Below are positions 8,391 to 17,406 of a DNA stretch of 64,000 nt, one piece after another (within the stretch, counting starts at the first letter, position 1; the number at the start of each line of letters is the position of its first letter). Origin of the DNA: GWE2-51-13 sp041736705 (lineage in GTDB: Bacteria > Bacillota_I > Bacilli_A > Erysipelotrichales > Erysipelotrichaceae). The translations under genes were made by a program, and so were the position numbers. The notes beneath the pieces are model-generated. The model was not told where the DNA came from. It searched no databases and was given only the letters and a program-made list of their open reading frames with translations. The stretch lies in assembly GCA_041736705.1 (NCBI GenBank), contig JBGSTC010000019.1, forward strand, positions 22,998-86,997, read 5' to 3'.

Positions 8391-9704
8391 CTACTTCGTT
8401 TGTCTGAGTTGGTTGAGGATGCTTCGTGCGGCGTTTTTGCCCGTTTTCAATGCATGGATGACGGTCAGGCTCCCCGTTACCGCATCCCCGCCGGCATAGA
8501 CGCGATCCAACGAGGTTCTTTGCGTCTCGTCGACCAAGATTCGATGGTACTCGTCGGTTTCTAACCCTTCTTCATGCAAGGAGCGGACGGATGAACCGAT
8601 GGCCATGACGACCATGTCGCAAAGCAAGGTTTCGTTCTCCTGTGTGTTTTTGATGAGTCCGCGCGGATTCTGTTCGTCGACAAGGAGTTCGGTGACGACG
8701 CAGTTGAGTTCGATCTTTCCGTCTTCGCGCTGGTTGACCAAGAAGGGATCACGGAGCGGATGGAAGACAACGCCTTCTTCATGGGCTTCCTGGACTTCTT
8801 CGATGCGGGCAGGCATGCGGTCGACCGTTCTGCGGTAGACCAAATGCGCCTGCATCCCCAGACGTCGGGCGCTGCGAACGACGTCCATCGCGACGTTCCC
8901 GCCTCCGATGCACGTGATCGTTTTAACATCGCTAAACAAAGTATGTTTCATCGGTTCGTCATAGAGATTGACGATTTCCATGAATTTCTTCCAACTGACG
9001 ACTTTGGGCGAGGTTTTCCCTTGAATATCGAGATAGTTGTCGGCCGATGCGCCGACCCCGATGAACACGGCGTCATACCCGCGTTCGAAAAGGTCCGCCA
9101 ATTTGAAGGTTTTGGAGAGGTTCTGGTCGCGGTTGAACGTCGCCCCCGCGTTTTCCAATTCTTCGATCTGTTTCAAGACGATTTCGTTGGGTAGTCTGAA
9201 TTGGGGAATCCCGTATCTCAGTACGCCTCCGAAGTAGTTTTTCTTTTCAAACACATCGACTTTCACGTTTTCCTGAATCAAATCGCGTACGACGGCCAGT
9301 CCCGCGGGACCGCTGCCGATGACAGCGACTTTCCCAAGATACGGTTCGTTGATCTTCGGGATTGCATTCTTGTACGTATCGCCGATGAAACGTTCGATCT
9401 TGCCGATTTTTACCGGTTGGTTGACTTTATTGCGAACGCATTTGAGTTCGCACTGGATTTCCTGGTAACATACGCGTCCGCAGATTTGCGGGAACGCATT
9501 TCCGGAAATCGCGACGCTACGTGCTGCGTCGCCTTCCCCTTCCAGGAACTTTTTGATCATCTCGGGGATATTCATGTGCGCGACGCATCCGTCGACGCAG
9601 GGTTTGTGTTTGCATTGTAGACAGCGCTTGGCTTCCGCCACCGCTTCTTCATACGTCAGTGTCGTTTCGTCTTCCACATCGTGTCTTAGTGTTTCTTCTG
9701 CCAT
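8391..9704 (-). CDS. GltD/NfnB-like FAD and Fe-S NAD(P)H oxidoreductase
   Basis: 437 aa flavoprotein of the glutamate synthase small-subunit family, which also includes NfnB and SudA. The N-terminal domain has two cysteine clusters for [4Fe-4S] centres: CLQCKHKPCVDGC (about residues 33-45) and CGRVCYQEIQCELKC (about 75-90). Next comes the FAD Rossmann motif GSGPAGLAVVRD (about 131), then the NADPH motif GGGNVAMDVVRSARR (about 272) and a C-terminal AGGDAVTGSLTVIHA. No large glutamate synthase subunit or NfnA partner is nearby, so the electron acceptor is unknown. Glutamate synthase activity cannot be claimed from this gene alone. It has its own promoter and is probably cotranscribed with polC. 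Start at 9704 follows a GGAGGG. Confidence 0.85.
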   Translation of the reverse strand: MAEETLRHDVEDETTLTYEEAVAEAKRCLQCKHKPCVDGCVAHMNIPEMIKKFLEGEGDAARSVAISGNAFPQICGRVCYQEIQCELKCVRNKVNQPVKIGKIERFIGDTYKNAIPKINEPYLGKVAVIGSGPAGLAVVRDLIQENVKVDVFEKKNYFGGVLRYGIPQFRLPNEIVLKQIEELENAGATFNRDQNLSKTFKLADLFERGYDAVFIGVGASADNYLDIQGKTSPKVVSWKKFMEIVNLYDEPMKHTLFSDVKTITCIGGGNVAMDVVRSARRLGMQAHLVYRRTVDRMPARIEEVQEAHEEGVVFHPLRDPFLVNQREDGKIELNCVVTELLVDEQNPRGLIKNTQENETLLCDMVVMAIGSSVRSLHEEGLETDEYHRILVDETQRTSLDRVYAGGDAVTGSLTVIHALKTGKNAARSILNQLRQTK

Positions 9705-9734
9705 GGTTCGCCCTCCTGAATGCTTAAAATATCA

Positions 9735-9770
9735 TAAATCAAGGACGCCGGAATGTATAGACTTGATTTA
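9735..9770. repeat. Inverted repeat TAAATCAAG-N18-CTTGATTTA around the gltD-like promoter
   Basis: Two perfect 9-bp arms lie at 9735-9743 and 9762-9770. One arm is inside the promoter spacer and the other is downstream of the predicted transcription start, so a dimer binding both could block the promoter. No regulator can be assigned. Confidence 0.5.
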
Positions 9771-9782
9771 TTTGAAAATCAA
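9754..9782 (-). promoter_or_regulatory. Promoter for gltD-like gene and polC
   Basis: TTGATT (9777-9782) and TATACA (9754-9759) with a 17-base spacer, minus strand. The -35 box overlaps the galK stop codon. Confidence 0.65.
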
Positions 9783-11056
9783 ATGATGCGATAGCCACCC
9801 TCATCGCGCAAACGCATGACATGGCAGGACCCTTTGGTGAAGACATCCTCCATCATCGCGCAATATCCGGGCAGGTCTTCGTTCTTGACGATCGCCTGGA
9901 TCGTCCCGGCCAGTCCCCCGCCATGCACGCGCCATGCGCCCCGTCCTTTCAGATAGGATTCGCTGAGCGAAAGCGCCAACGCCAGGCTTTGGTGGCGGGT
10001 CTGCGCGGGGACGAAGACGTTTTGAAGGTACATGTAGGAGGATCGTCCGGATTCGATGATCAAGTCGAGGAACGCGTCGAAATCCCCGCTTGTCAGGGCG
10101 TCGACTTCAAGCAGGACACGGTCGGTTTCCTGGAAGAAATGGAGTGCGCGCAAGATGGCGCGATCCCCCACTTCTTCGCGGAGTCGGGGGATGTCGTTGA
10201 AGAACCGCCCGGGTTGGACCTCGCTGAGCACTTCTTGATTAAAGCACCGTGCGACGGATTTCATTTCAATCGGGAAACTGGCATATTCGTCGGATAAATC
10301 CGCATGACTCGATCCGGTATCGACGATACACAAGGAATAACCGCTGTTTTTGAAGTCGAAACTGATTTTCTTTACTTCGGGGTTTTCTTTGTCGAAGAAA
10401 TCGATCGCCACGAAACCGCCGACCGCACTCGCCATCTGGTCCATCAGACCGCAAGGTTTACCGAAGTGGACGTTTTCCGCATACTGGCCGATTTTTGCGA
10501 TCGTCGGGGCATCGATGCTGGCTTGGTTGAAGAGATGATTGAAAATCGTCCCCAAGGCGACTTCGAAAGCGGCGGAAGATGAAATGCCCGACCCTTTCAA
10601 GACGGTGGAGTGGATGACGCAATCGAATCCGCCGGTGTTATAGCCGAGTTGCGATAAACGCGCCGCGACCCCGCGGATCAGGGATTCCGAAGTAAACTTT
10701 TCATCGTCTTTGACGCCGAGGTCGTCGAGATCGACATCCTTGATTTCAAATCCATCGGAGCGGATCGAAACGATCGACGATGCATTGCGGCTTGCCAGGC
10801 AGAGGACATCCATATGGACGGCGGCCGCAAGCACTCTTCCGCGTTGATGGTCGGTATGGTTGCCGCCGACTTCCGTCCTTCCGGGTGCGCTGATTAAAAC
10901 GACATCCGCTTCCGGGCTAAATAAGGTCGAAAACCCTTCGCAGAGTTCAAGAATCCTTTGTTTCGCCTGGATGAGATGATCTTCGCCGTAAAGTCGGATC
11001 AAGGTCGGATCGTATTTACCGAATTGGACTTCGGTCAAGAGTTGTTGACTATTCAT
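9779..11056 (-). CDS. galK: Galactokinase
   Basis: Phosphorylates galactose with ATP in the Leloir pathway. 425 aa GHMP kinase. The galactokinase signature is seen as GRTEVGGNHTDHQRG (about residue 58), the ATP loop as LKGSGISSSAAFEV (about 150), and a C-terminal GGGLAGTIQAI motif. The start at 11056 has GGAGG upstream and matches the family length; an upstream in-frame extension lies in galM. It overlaps the 3' end of galM by 8 bases, so the two are cotranslated. galE is elsewhere in the window (55.8 kb) and galT is not seen. Confidence 0.93.
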   Translation of the reverse strand: MNSQQLLTEVQFGKYDPTLIRLYGEDHLIQAKQRILELCEGFSTLFSPEADVVLISAPGRTEVGGNHTDHQRGRVLAAAVHMDVLCLASRNASSIVSIRSDGFEIKDVDLDDLGVKDDEKFTSESLIRGVAARLSQLGYNTGGFDCVIHSTVLKGSGISSSAAFEVALGTIFNHLFNQASIDAPTIAKIGQYAENVHFGKPCGLMDQMASAVGGFVAIDFFDKENPEVKKISFDFKNSGYSLCIVDTGSSHADLSDEYASFPIEMKSVARCFNQEVLSEVQPGRFFNDIPRLREEVGDRAILRALHFFQETDRVLLEVDALTSGDFDAFLDLIIESGRSSYMYLQNVFVPAQTRHQSLALALSLSESYLKGRGAWRVHGGGLAGTIQAIVKNEDLPGYCAMMEDVFTKGSCHVMRLRDEGGYRII

Positions 11057-12068
11057 GGTTTTCCTCCGTGATGCGTTTGAATTCCCAGGTCGTATGCAGA
11101 ACCATGGGTTCAAACGCCTTTATGATCCCTTTTGGCGTCGCTTCGTTATTGAGATAATTGGGATAAAACTGGGTTTCGACGCAGATTCCGGATCGGAACC
11201 CGTTTGCGAATCCGTTTTTCCCGATTCCGCTTGATTCCAAATAATTCCCGCTATAGACATGGGCGCCGGGACTTGAGGTCGACACACGTAGACATCGATC
11301 ACGATACGTCACTTCCACAAACGGCGTATCGGTTTGAAGATTGCGTATGAAGTGATGGTCCAAGCCCTTGGCTAAACGGAATTGGGGTTCGTCTTGAATT
11401 AATCGGTTACCCAGCAGGACGGCGGATTTGAAATCCATCGCATCATGGCAGGGACAAGGAGGATAGAGCGATAATCCGTCAGGATCGACCGGAGCGAAGA
11501 AGCCCGCATCGATTCGTAAGGAATGATTGTGTATGGTCTCTTCGTCGGAGAGGTTGAAATAACTGTGTTGGGTCGGATTGAACGGACTGTCTTGGTCGCA
11601 AAGTCCGCGGTATTCCAGTTCGATCCGGTTTTCCACGAGCTTCACGCTCAGTGAGAAATCCAGGTTCCCGGGATAATTCTCTTCCAGATCGGCGCTTACG
11701 TATCGAAGGAGGATCGAAGTTTCGTCATGATGGAGGACGTCGAAAATACGCTTGTTGAAACCTAGGATGCCGCCATGAAGATGATTGGGTCCGTTGTTGA
11801 GTGCGAGTTGGTACGGTTTTCCGTTTAGGACGAATTTTCCCTTTTCGATCCGGTTGCTACAACGACCGATGGTGGCGCCCAGATACTTGGTATCGCGGAC
11901 ATAGTCCGCCAGGGTTTCATAGCCCAGGACAACGTCTTTTTGAAACGACTTGACGAAAAGAGAACGGATGATCGCTCCGAAATCGCTGATTTCCAAGCGC
12001 AATTGTTCGTTCTCCAACGTGTATACTCCGATTTCTCTTCCTTCAAACGTACCCCAGATCGTTTTCAT
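11049..12068 (-). CDS. galM: Aldose 1-epimerase (galactose mutarotase)
   Basis: Interconverts beta- and alpha-galactose before GalK acts. 339 aa, usual length. Family landmarks are GATIGRCSNRI (about 75), NNGPNHLHGG with the substrate-binding His (about 97), TQHSYFNLS with the catalytic His (about 170), DHHF (about 240) and a late acidic stretch GICVETQFYPN with the catalytic Glu. It begins 8 bases after rnc, so the galM-galK pair is carried at the end of the plsX-rnc operon. Confidence 0.94.
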   Translation of the reverse strand: MKTIWGTFEGREIGVYTLENEQLRLEISDFGAIIRSLFVKSFQKDVVLGYETLADYVRDTKYLGATIGRCSNRIEKGKFVLNGKPYQLALNNGPNHLHGGILGFNKRIFDVLHHDETSILLRYVSADLEENYPGNLDFSLSVKLVENRIELEYRGLCDQDSPFNPTQHSYFNLSDEETIHNHSLRIDAGFFAPVDPDGLSLYPPCPCHDAMDFKSAVLLGNRLIQDEPQFRLAKGLDHHFIRNLQTDTPFVEVTYRDRCLRVSTSSPGAHVYSGNYLESSGIGKNGFANGFRSGICVETQFYPNYLNNEATPKGIIKAFEPMVLHTTWEFKRITEENHE

Positions 12069-12076
12069 GGTCCCTC

Positions 12077-12757
12077 CTAGAGCGCAAGTTTGGTCAATGC
12101 ATCCTTGGCTGCCGCTTGTTCGGCGCGTTTCTTCGAGTTGCCCTTCCCTTTTCCCAAAATGATCCCGTCGACCCGGACCGCGACTTCGAATTCGGGTTTG
12201 TTTGAGGGACCGACGACGGAAAGTACTTCGTAGACCACCGTTTTGCGGTCATCCGATTGTGCGATTTCTTGAAGGCGTGTTTTATGATCGGTCACGAGAT
12301 TCATGGTTTTCGTCAACGAAGCGACGGGGATGGCTAAGCGCAATACTTGATCCGCCGTATCGAAGCCGAATTCCAGATAGATCGCACCGATGAAGGCTTC
12401 GAACACGTCCGCCAATAAGGAATCGCGGTTGCGTCCGCCGGTTTTCTCTTCGCCGACCCCGAGTTTCATGAATTCGCCCAATCCTAAGGTCCGGCAATAC
12501 CCCGCCAACGACTTTTCGCAAACCAGTTGTGCACGTAGCGTGGTCATGTCCCCTTCGGGCATCACGGGCGAGACATGGTAAAGGACACGGGCGGTCCATA
12601 ATTGCAAAACCGCGTCGCCGATGAATTCCAGACGTTCGTTATCCCCTGCTTCTTCGGGATGTTCGTTCAGATAGGAAGTATGGATGAAAGACTGTTCCAC
12701 CAAAGCCGACCCGGTGTAAGGAATGGCATGCGTTTCGCACCAGGTTTTTAAGTTCAT
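12077..12757 (-). CDS. rnc: Ribonuclease III
   Basis: Cleaves double-stranded RNA in rRNA and mRNA processing. 226 aa with the catalytic domain signature NERLEFIGDAVLQLW (about 40-54), a second acidic site in LLADVFEAFIGAIYLE (about 113), and a C-terminal dsRNA-binding domain (about 155-226, ending GKGKGNSKKRAEQAAAKDAL). The start overlaps the plsX stop by 4 bases. In Bacillus the order is plsX-fabD-fabG-acpA-rnc; here the three fatty-acid genes are absent between plsX and rnc. Confidence 0.97.
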   Translation of the reverse strand: MNLKTWCETHAIPYTGSALVEQSFIHTSYLNEHPEEAGDNERLEFIGDAVLQLWTARVLYHVSPVMPEGDMTTLRAQLVCEKSLAGYCRTLGLGEFMKLGVGEEKTGGRNRDSLLADVFEAFIGAIYLEFGFDTADQVLRLAIPVASLTKTMNLVTDHKTRLQEIAQSDDRKTVVYEVLSVVGPSNKPEFEVAVRVDGIILGKGKGNSKKRAEQAAAKDALTKLAL

Positions 12758-13719
12758 AACAATTCCTTCATGCGGTCGACGACGTCGATTTCGACCAATC
12801 GGCTCAACAGGAGAATGGCGTTGGTGAAGGCTTCCACATCGCTTGACCCGTGGGCTTTGACGACCGGACGGTTGATCCCGGCAAGGATGGCGCCGCCATA
12901 CTTGCGATAGTCGAAGTAGCGTTTCATATCGATGAGTTTGTTTTTGAGGATCAGAGCACAGAGTTTGGCGACGAAAGAGGACTTGAAGACCCCTTTGATC
13001 AGACTGGAGTAGGCGGAGATCGTCCCCTCGATCGTCTTCAGCGCGATGTTGCCGCTGAACCCGTCGGTGATGATGACATCGACATCCCCGTTAAGCAGGT
13101 CGCGTCCTTCGATGTTGCCGACGAAGTTGATGTGTTCAAGCGCTTTGATCTTCTCATAGGCGTCTTTATGGACGGAATCCCCTTTTTTCGCCTCGGATCC
13201 GATGTTTAATAGCGCGATTTTGGGATGTTCAAGATTGTGGACGGCTTTGGCATAGGCATGGCCCATCAGAGCGAACTGCATCAGCTGTTCGCTGCTGTTT
13301 TCCGCGTTGCATCCGACATCCAACATGTCGCATAAGGTATGTTTCAAGGTCGGGAACGTGATCGTCAACGCCGGTCGTTCAAGGTTTTCGAAGGTTCGAA
13401 GGATCAGTAGAGAAGCGGCGAGAAGCGCCGCGGTCGACCCGCAGCTGACGATCCCGTCGCACTGTCCTTGTTTGACGGATTCGATCGCCTTGATCATCGA
13501 AGAATCGCTCTTGCGGCGTACCGCCAACGGACCTTCTTCCATGCTCATGACTTGCGTGGTATGGACGACGGTGCAAAAAGACGTCAGGTCGTTGAGTTCG
13601 TCCTGATTGCCGAAAACCGTGAAACGGATGTCGGGATGGGTTAAGTGTACATTCTTGATGGCTTGTACGACGACGGCGCTGCCGCCATCCCCGCCCATCG
13701 CATCGATTGCTAGATTCAT
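12754..13719 (-). CDS. plsX: Phosphate acyltransferase PlsX
   Basis: Makes acyl-phosphate for phospholipid synthesis, used by PlsY. 321 aa with the N-terminal AIDAMGGDGG motif and family stretches VSCGSTAALLAA, NIGSEAKKG and ITDGFSGNIALKT. FakA three genes upstream can supply acyl-phosphate directly from free fatty acids, so the operon groups lipid precursor steps. A TATAAT lies upstream at 13740-13745, with no good -35 box. Confidence 0.95.
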   Translation of the reverse strand: MNLAIDAMGGDGGSAVVVQAIKNVHLTHPDIRFTVFGNQDELNDLTSFCTVVHTTQVMSMEEGPLAVRRKSDSSMIKAIESVKQGQCDGIVSCGSTAALLAASLLILRTFENLERPALTITFPTLKHTLCDMLDVGCNAENSSEQLMQFALMGHAYAKAVHNLEHPKIALLNIGSEAKKGDSVHKDAYEKIKALEHINFVGNIEGRDLLNGDVDVIITDGFSGNIALKTIEGTISAYSSLIKGVFKSSFVAKLCALILKNKLIDMKRYFDYRKYGGAILAGINRPVVKAHGSSDVEAFTNAILLLSRLVEIDVVDRMKELL

Positions 13720-13739
13720 AGGGAGTCACCTCGTTCTTT

Positions 13740-13745
13740 ATTATA
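13740..13745 (-). promoter_or_regulatory. Possible -10 element before plsX
   Basis: Perfect TATAAT on the minus strand between recG and plsX, 20 bases before the plsX start codon. The -35 region is poor, so it may be weak or need an activator. Confidence 0.35.
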
Positions 13746-13747
13746 CC

Positions 13748-15742
13748 TTAATCCAAGAAAGCCTGGTCCTTGTTTTGTGAATTTTTAAGGACGGTCAACC
13801 AATTTATGATTTCAGGATCTTTGCTTTTCAGCATCTCCGCCGCATCCTGTTGGGCGGTTTTCAGGATGTTGATGTCGCGTACGACGTTGGCGATCAGGAA
13901 ACTCGGAATCCCGCTCTGCTTGATCCCAAGCATCTCGCCCGGTCCGCGGAGTTCCAAGTCTTTGTTGGCGATCGTAAACCCGTCGTCCGTTTCGCTCAGG
14001 ATGCCAAGCCTCTCTAGCGTCAGCGGATCTTCGCTATCGCTTAGCAAATAACATTTGCCTTCAATGCTTCCCCGTCCGACCCTTCCGCGCAACTGATGCA
14101 ATTGCGAAAGACCGAAGCGGTCGCTGTCGTAGACGACCATGACGTTGGCGTTGGGGATGCTGACACCGACTTCGATGACGGTGGTGCAGACCAAAAGGTC
14201 GGTTTCCCCGTTCAGAAAGTTCTTCAGTACGTTATCTTTGGCTTCGTTGGACAACTTGCCGTGGAGTTGATCGATCGTGATCGATTTCGGTAAGTATTTC
14301 TTCAAACTCGCGGTGATCGAATTCACGTTGCGCAGTTCGGAGTCTTCTTCGATCGCCGGACAGACCACATAGATCTGCGTCTTTTTCTTGATTTCATCCA
14401 AGAGTTCCTTCAAGATCGGTTGGATGCTGTTCCCTTGAAGTACGTGCGTGACGATTTTGGGTTTGCCGACATGATATTGCTTGATGGTCGAGACATCCAG
14501 GTCGCCAAACACGAAGGAAGCCAGGGTACGCGGGATCGGGGTCGCGCTCATGAGGAGGAAATCGACTTTGTCCCCTTTCGCGCCCAATGCTTGACGTTGT
14601 TTGACTCCGAAACGATGTTGTTCATCGGCGACGACCAACCCGCAGTTTTGAAATTTCACGTCGTCCTGGATAAGCGAATGGGTTCCGACGATGATGTCGA
14701 TCTCGCCTTTTTCTAGTCGTGACAGGATATCGCGTTTGACACCCGAGGGTAGTGCCGAATAGAGCGCTTCGATCCGGATCGACGTCGGAAGATAGCTTTT
14801 TAGCGTCGTCAAGTGCTGCGAGGCGAGGATTTCGGTCGGGACAAGCAATGCGGCTTGGTGATGGGAGAGGACGCTGGCATACATGGCCAAGGCGGCGACG
14901 ACCGTTTTCCCGCTCCCCACATCCCCTTGGAGTAAGCGATACATGCGTTTGGACGACTGTAGGTCATCGAGGATTTCATTCAGGACGTCGCGTTGGCCTT
15001 CCGTCAATTCGAAAGGCAGGTGTTTCGTCCAGTCTTCGATCATCCGTCGGTCGAAAACCTTGATTTTACCGAAGTCGCTTGCGATCCGTTCGTCCCGCAT
15101 CCACCTCAGTTTCGTCGTGAACCGAAGAAACTCCTCGTACTTCAACGTACGCGCCGCCTGGTTGACTTCTTCCATCGAAGTGGGGCGATGAATGAATTTC
15201 AGTGCCTGTTTCATGGGCAATAAACGATAAGCAGTGCGAAGACTTGAGGGCAGGTCCAGGATTTTAACGGATTCGAAGCGTTCGAAGAGCCGATCCAGGA
15301 CATGGAGGATGTCTTTCTGTGTGACATCCTTGCGTAGCGCATAGACGGGATGGATCCCGAGTTGGTCGATCATCTTTTGTCCGTTGTATTGGGTCGCGGT
15401 GATCTTGAGGTCGCCGTCGTACTTGCCAAACAAGGTGAACGTTGATTTCATGTTGGAAACCCAAGGTCGGTTGAAGATCGTCACTTGAAATATGTTCTCT
15501 TCGGTTTGGAAGAGGAATTTCGTGATTTGAAGCGTCGAGCGTACCCTGACCGTTTTCACAGGTGGGATGATTTGCCCTTCGATGACGATCTTATCCCCTT
15601 TTTTCCATGAGGAAAACGGAAGCGGGTTGACTTCCTCATACCGTGTCGGGTAATGATAAAGAAGACTCTCGGGGGTATCGAAACCCGCTTCCGTCAATCG
15701 TAAGATCAAGTTCGGACTGCATTTCAGCTCTTTAAAGTCCAT
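13748..15742 (-). CDS. recG: ATP-dependent DNA helicase RecG
   Basis: Remodels stalled replication forks and branched DNA. 664 aa. An N-terminal wedge/OB domain (about 1-240) precedes the helicase domains: GDVGSGKTVVAALA (Walker A, about 275), ADEQHRFG (DEQH box), LLMSATPIPRTLA (motif III) and QLRGRVGRG (motif VI). The start at 15742 gives the usual N-terminus (MDFKELKCSPN); the frame is open further upstream but overlaps fakA. No strong ribosome binding site is seen. It sits between fakA and plsX as in Bacillus, where sdaA and fapR also lie here; both are missing. Confidence 0.96.
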   Translation of the reverse strand: MDFKELKCSPNLILRLTEAGFDTPESLLYHYPTRYEEVNPLPFSSWKKGDKIVIEGQIIPPVKTVRVRSTLQITKFLFQTEENIFQVTIFNRPWVSNMKSTFTLFGKYDGDLKITATQYNGQKMIDQLGIHPVYALRKDVTQKDILHVLDRLFERFESVKILDLPSSLRTAYRLLPMKQALKFIHRPTSMEEVNQAARTLKYEEFLRFTTKLRWMRDERIASDFGKIKVFDRRMIEDWTKHLPFELTEGQRDVLNEILDDLQSSKRMYRLLQGDVGSGKTVVAALAMYASVLSHHQAALLVPTEILASQHLTTLKSYLPTSIRIEALYSALPSGVKRDILSRLEKGEIDIIVGTHSLIQDDVKFQNCGLVVADEQHRFGVKQRQALGAKGDKVDFLLMSATPIPRTLASFVFGDLDVSTIKQYHVGKPKIVTHVLQGNSIQPILKELLDEIKKKTQIYVVCPAIEEDSELRNVNSITASLKKYLPKSITIDQLHGKLSNEAKDNVLKNFLNGETDLLVCTTVIEVGVSIPNANVMVVYDSDRFGLSQLHQLRGRVGRGSIEGKCYLLSDSEDPLTLERLGILSETDDGFTIANKDLELRGPGEMLGIKQSGIPSFLIANVVRDINILKTAQQDAAEMLKSKDPEIINWLTVLKNSQNKDQAFLD

Positions 15743-15770
15743 GGTTTCTACGAAAAAGGGCAAGAACCCT

Positions 15771-17396
15771 TTATTCGACTCCGAAAATGAAGGAATAGAC
15801 TGGCTGTTGCCCTTGTACGATTTCCGCTTCGACGCTCGGGAACCGTTCTTCGATGAAAGATTGGATGTCGGCGACTTCTTCGTCGCTGACGTCTTCGCCG
15901 ACCAAGACGGTGATGATTTCACTGTCGTCGTCGACTAAGGTTTCAAGTAAGGATTTCGTCGCGACAAGTTTATCGTTGGTGGAAACCACGATGTTCTTCT
16001 CGGCGATCCCCATATAGTCCCCGGCGTTGATGTCCCTGCCCTCGTAGACGGTGTCTTTGATGGCATAGGTGACTTGACCGGTTTTGACATGTTTGATGGC
16101 CTGCAGCATCTCGCCGATGTTTTCTTCGACGGAAACCTGCGGGTTGAACATGATGCATGCGCTCAATCCCTGCGGGATGCTCTTGGTCGGCAAGACCCGG
16201 ACATCCACTTCATCCAGGATGCTTTCCGCCTGTTGGGCGGCGAGGATGATGTTGGAATTGTTGGGAAGGATGAAGATGTGGTCCGCATTGACCTTTTGAC
16301 AGGCGGCGACGAAATCTTCGGTGGAAGGGTTCATCGTCTGTCCGCCGCTGATCACGACGTCGACCCGATATTCTTCAAAGAGTTTCTTGATCCCGTCCCC
16401 TGCGGCGACGGCGATCAGCGCGTATTTCTTCTTCGGTGTTTTCTTGACTTCAAGCAAGGTGCCGTCGACCAAGTGTTGGTGTTGCTCCTGCATGTTTTCG
16501 ATCTTCAGTTTCAAGAACTCCCCGTAGCGTTGACCCAAGTTGAGTGCATCGCCGGGTGTCAGGGTGTGGACATGGACTTTGACAAGCTCTTCGTCCTGCA
16601 CGACCACGATCGATTCCCCCAGACGGGCCAAGGCTTGACGGAATTTTTCCTCTTCGAAGATCTCGATGGTTTCCGGATTGAGTTTGATGATGAATTCGGT
16701 ACAATACCCGAATTCGTCGTTTTCGTATTCGGATTGGACGCCATGGCCGCCTTCGGTCTTTTCAAGCAACGAGACGGGCGTCCCCAATAAACCAAGTCTG
16801 AATCCTTCAAGGATGGTGACATAGCCGGCACCGCCGCTATCGACGACTCCGACTTCTTTCAGTACCGGAAGCAATTCAGGCGTGTTCTGAAGGGAGACAT
16901 GGGCGCTTTGGATCAGAAAGTCGAAATATTCGATCATATCCTTATCCGGATGCGAGAGTAGGAAATCCTGGGCTTGCTTGCCGCTTTCACGCAGGACGGT
17001 GAGAATCGTTCCTTCAACCGGACGCATGACCGCTTTATAGGCGACTTCCGTCCCTTTTACCAACGCATCGGCGACATCCTTGACACTCAAGGTGCCCTTC
17101 CCTTCGACCGACTGGTAAAAGCCACGGAAAATCTGGGAAAGGATGACCCCGGAATTCCCGCGGGCACCCATCAACAATCCTTTAGATAGAACTTTGGCGA
17201 TGTCCCCGACATTGTCGTTTAGGACCGCTTTGGCATCTTTCACACCGGAGGTGAAAGTCAGATTCATATTTGTGCCCGTATCTCCGTCCGGAACCGGGAA
17301 TACGTTTAACGCGTCAATTTCACGATGGTGGTTGGTGAGATTATTCGCACCGCTCTCCAACATGTCCTTGAACACTGAGCCGTTGATCGTTTTCAT
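15771..17396 (-). CDS. fakA: Fatty acid kinase catalytic subunit FakA (YloV/DAK2 family)
   Basis: FakA phosphorylates fatty acids held by a FakB (DegV-type) carrier. 541 aa. The N-terminal DhaL-like domain has NVFPVPDGDTGTNM (about 31-44), whose aspartates bind Mg-ATP, and GARGNSGVILSQ (about 80). A middle domain and a C-terminal domain with ILPNNSNIILAA follow. The start was set at the ATG before KTINGSVFKDM, preceded by GGAGG; an open extension upstream overlaps yloU. It follows yloU by about 10 bases, the normal Firmicutes pairing. No fakB is in this window. Confidence 0.93.
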   Translation of the reverse strand: MKTINGSVFKDMLESGANNLTNHHREIDALNVFPVPDGDTGTNMNLTFTSGVKDAKAVLNDNVGDIAKVLSKGLLMGARGNSGVILSQIFRGFYQSVEGKGTLSVKDVADALVKGTEVAYKAVMRPVEGTILTVLRESGKQAQDFLLSHPDKDMIEYFDFLIQSAHVSLQNTPELLPVLKEVGVVDSGGAGYVTILEGFRLGLLGTPVSLLEKTEGGHGVQSEYENDEFGYCTEFIIKLNPETIEIFEEEKFRQALARLGESIVVVQDEELVKVHVHTLTPGDALNLGQRYGEFLKLKIENMQEQHQHLVDGTLLEVKKTPKKKYALIAVAAGDGIKKLFEEYRVDVVISGGQTMNPSTEDFVAACQKVNADHIFILPNNSNIILAAQQAESILDEVDVRVLPTKSIPQGLSACIMFNPQVSVEENIGEMLQAIKHVKTGQVTYAIKDTVYEGRDINAGDYMGIAEKNIVVSTNDKLVATKSLLETLVDDDSEIITVLVGEDVSDEEVADIQSFIEERFPSVEAEIVQGQQPVYSFIFGVE

Positions 17397-17406
17397 GTTT
17401 CCTCCG

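Noticed and set aside
8391..9704. Glutamate synthase small subunit as a firm assignment
   Set aside because: No large subunit is nearby and the family includes NfnB, SudA and other NAD(P)H oxidoreductases.
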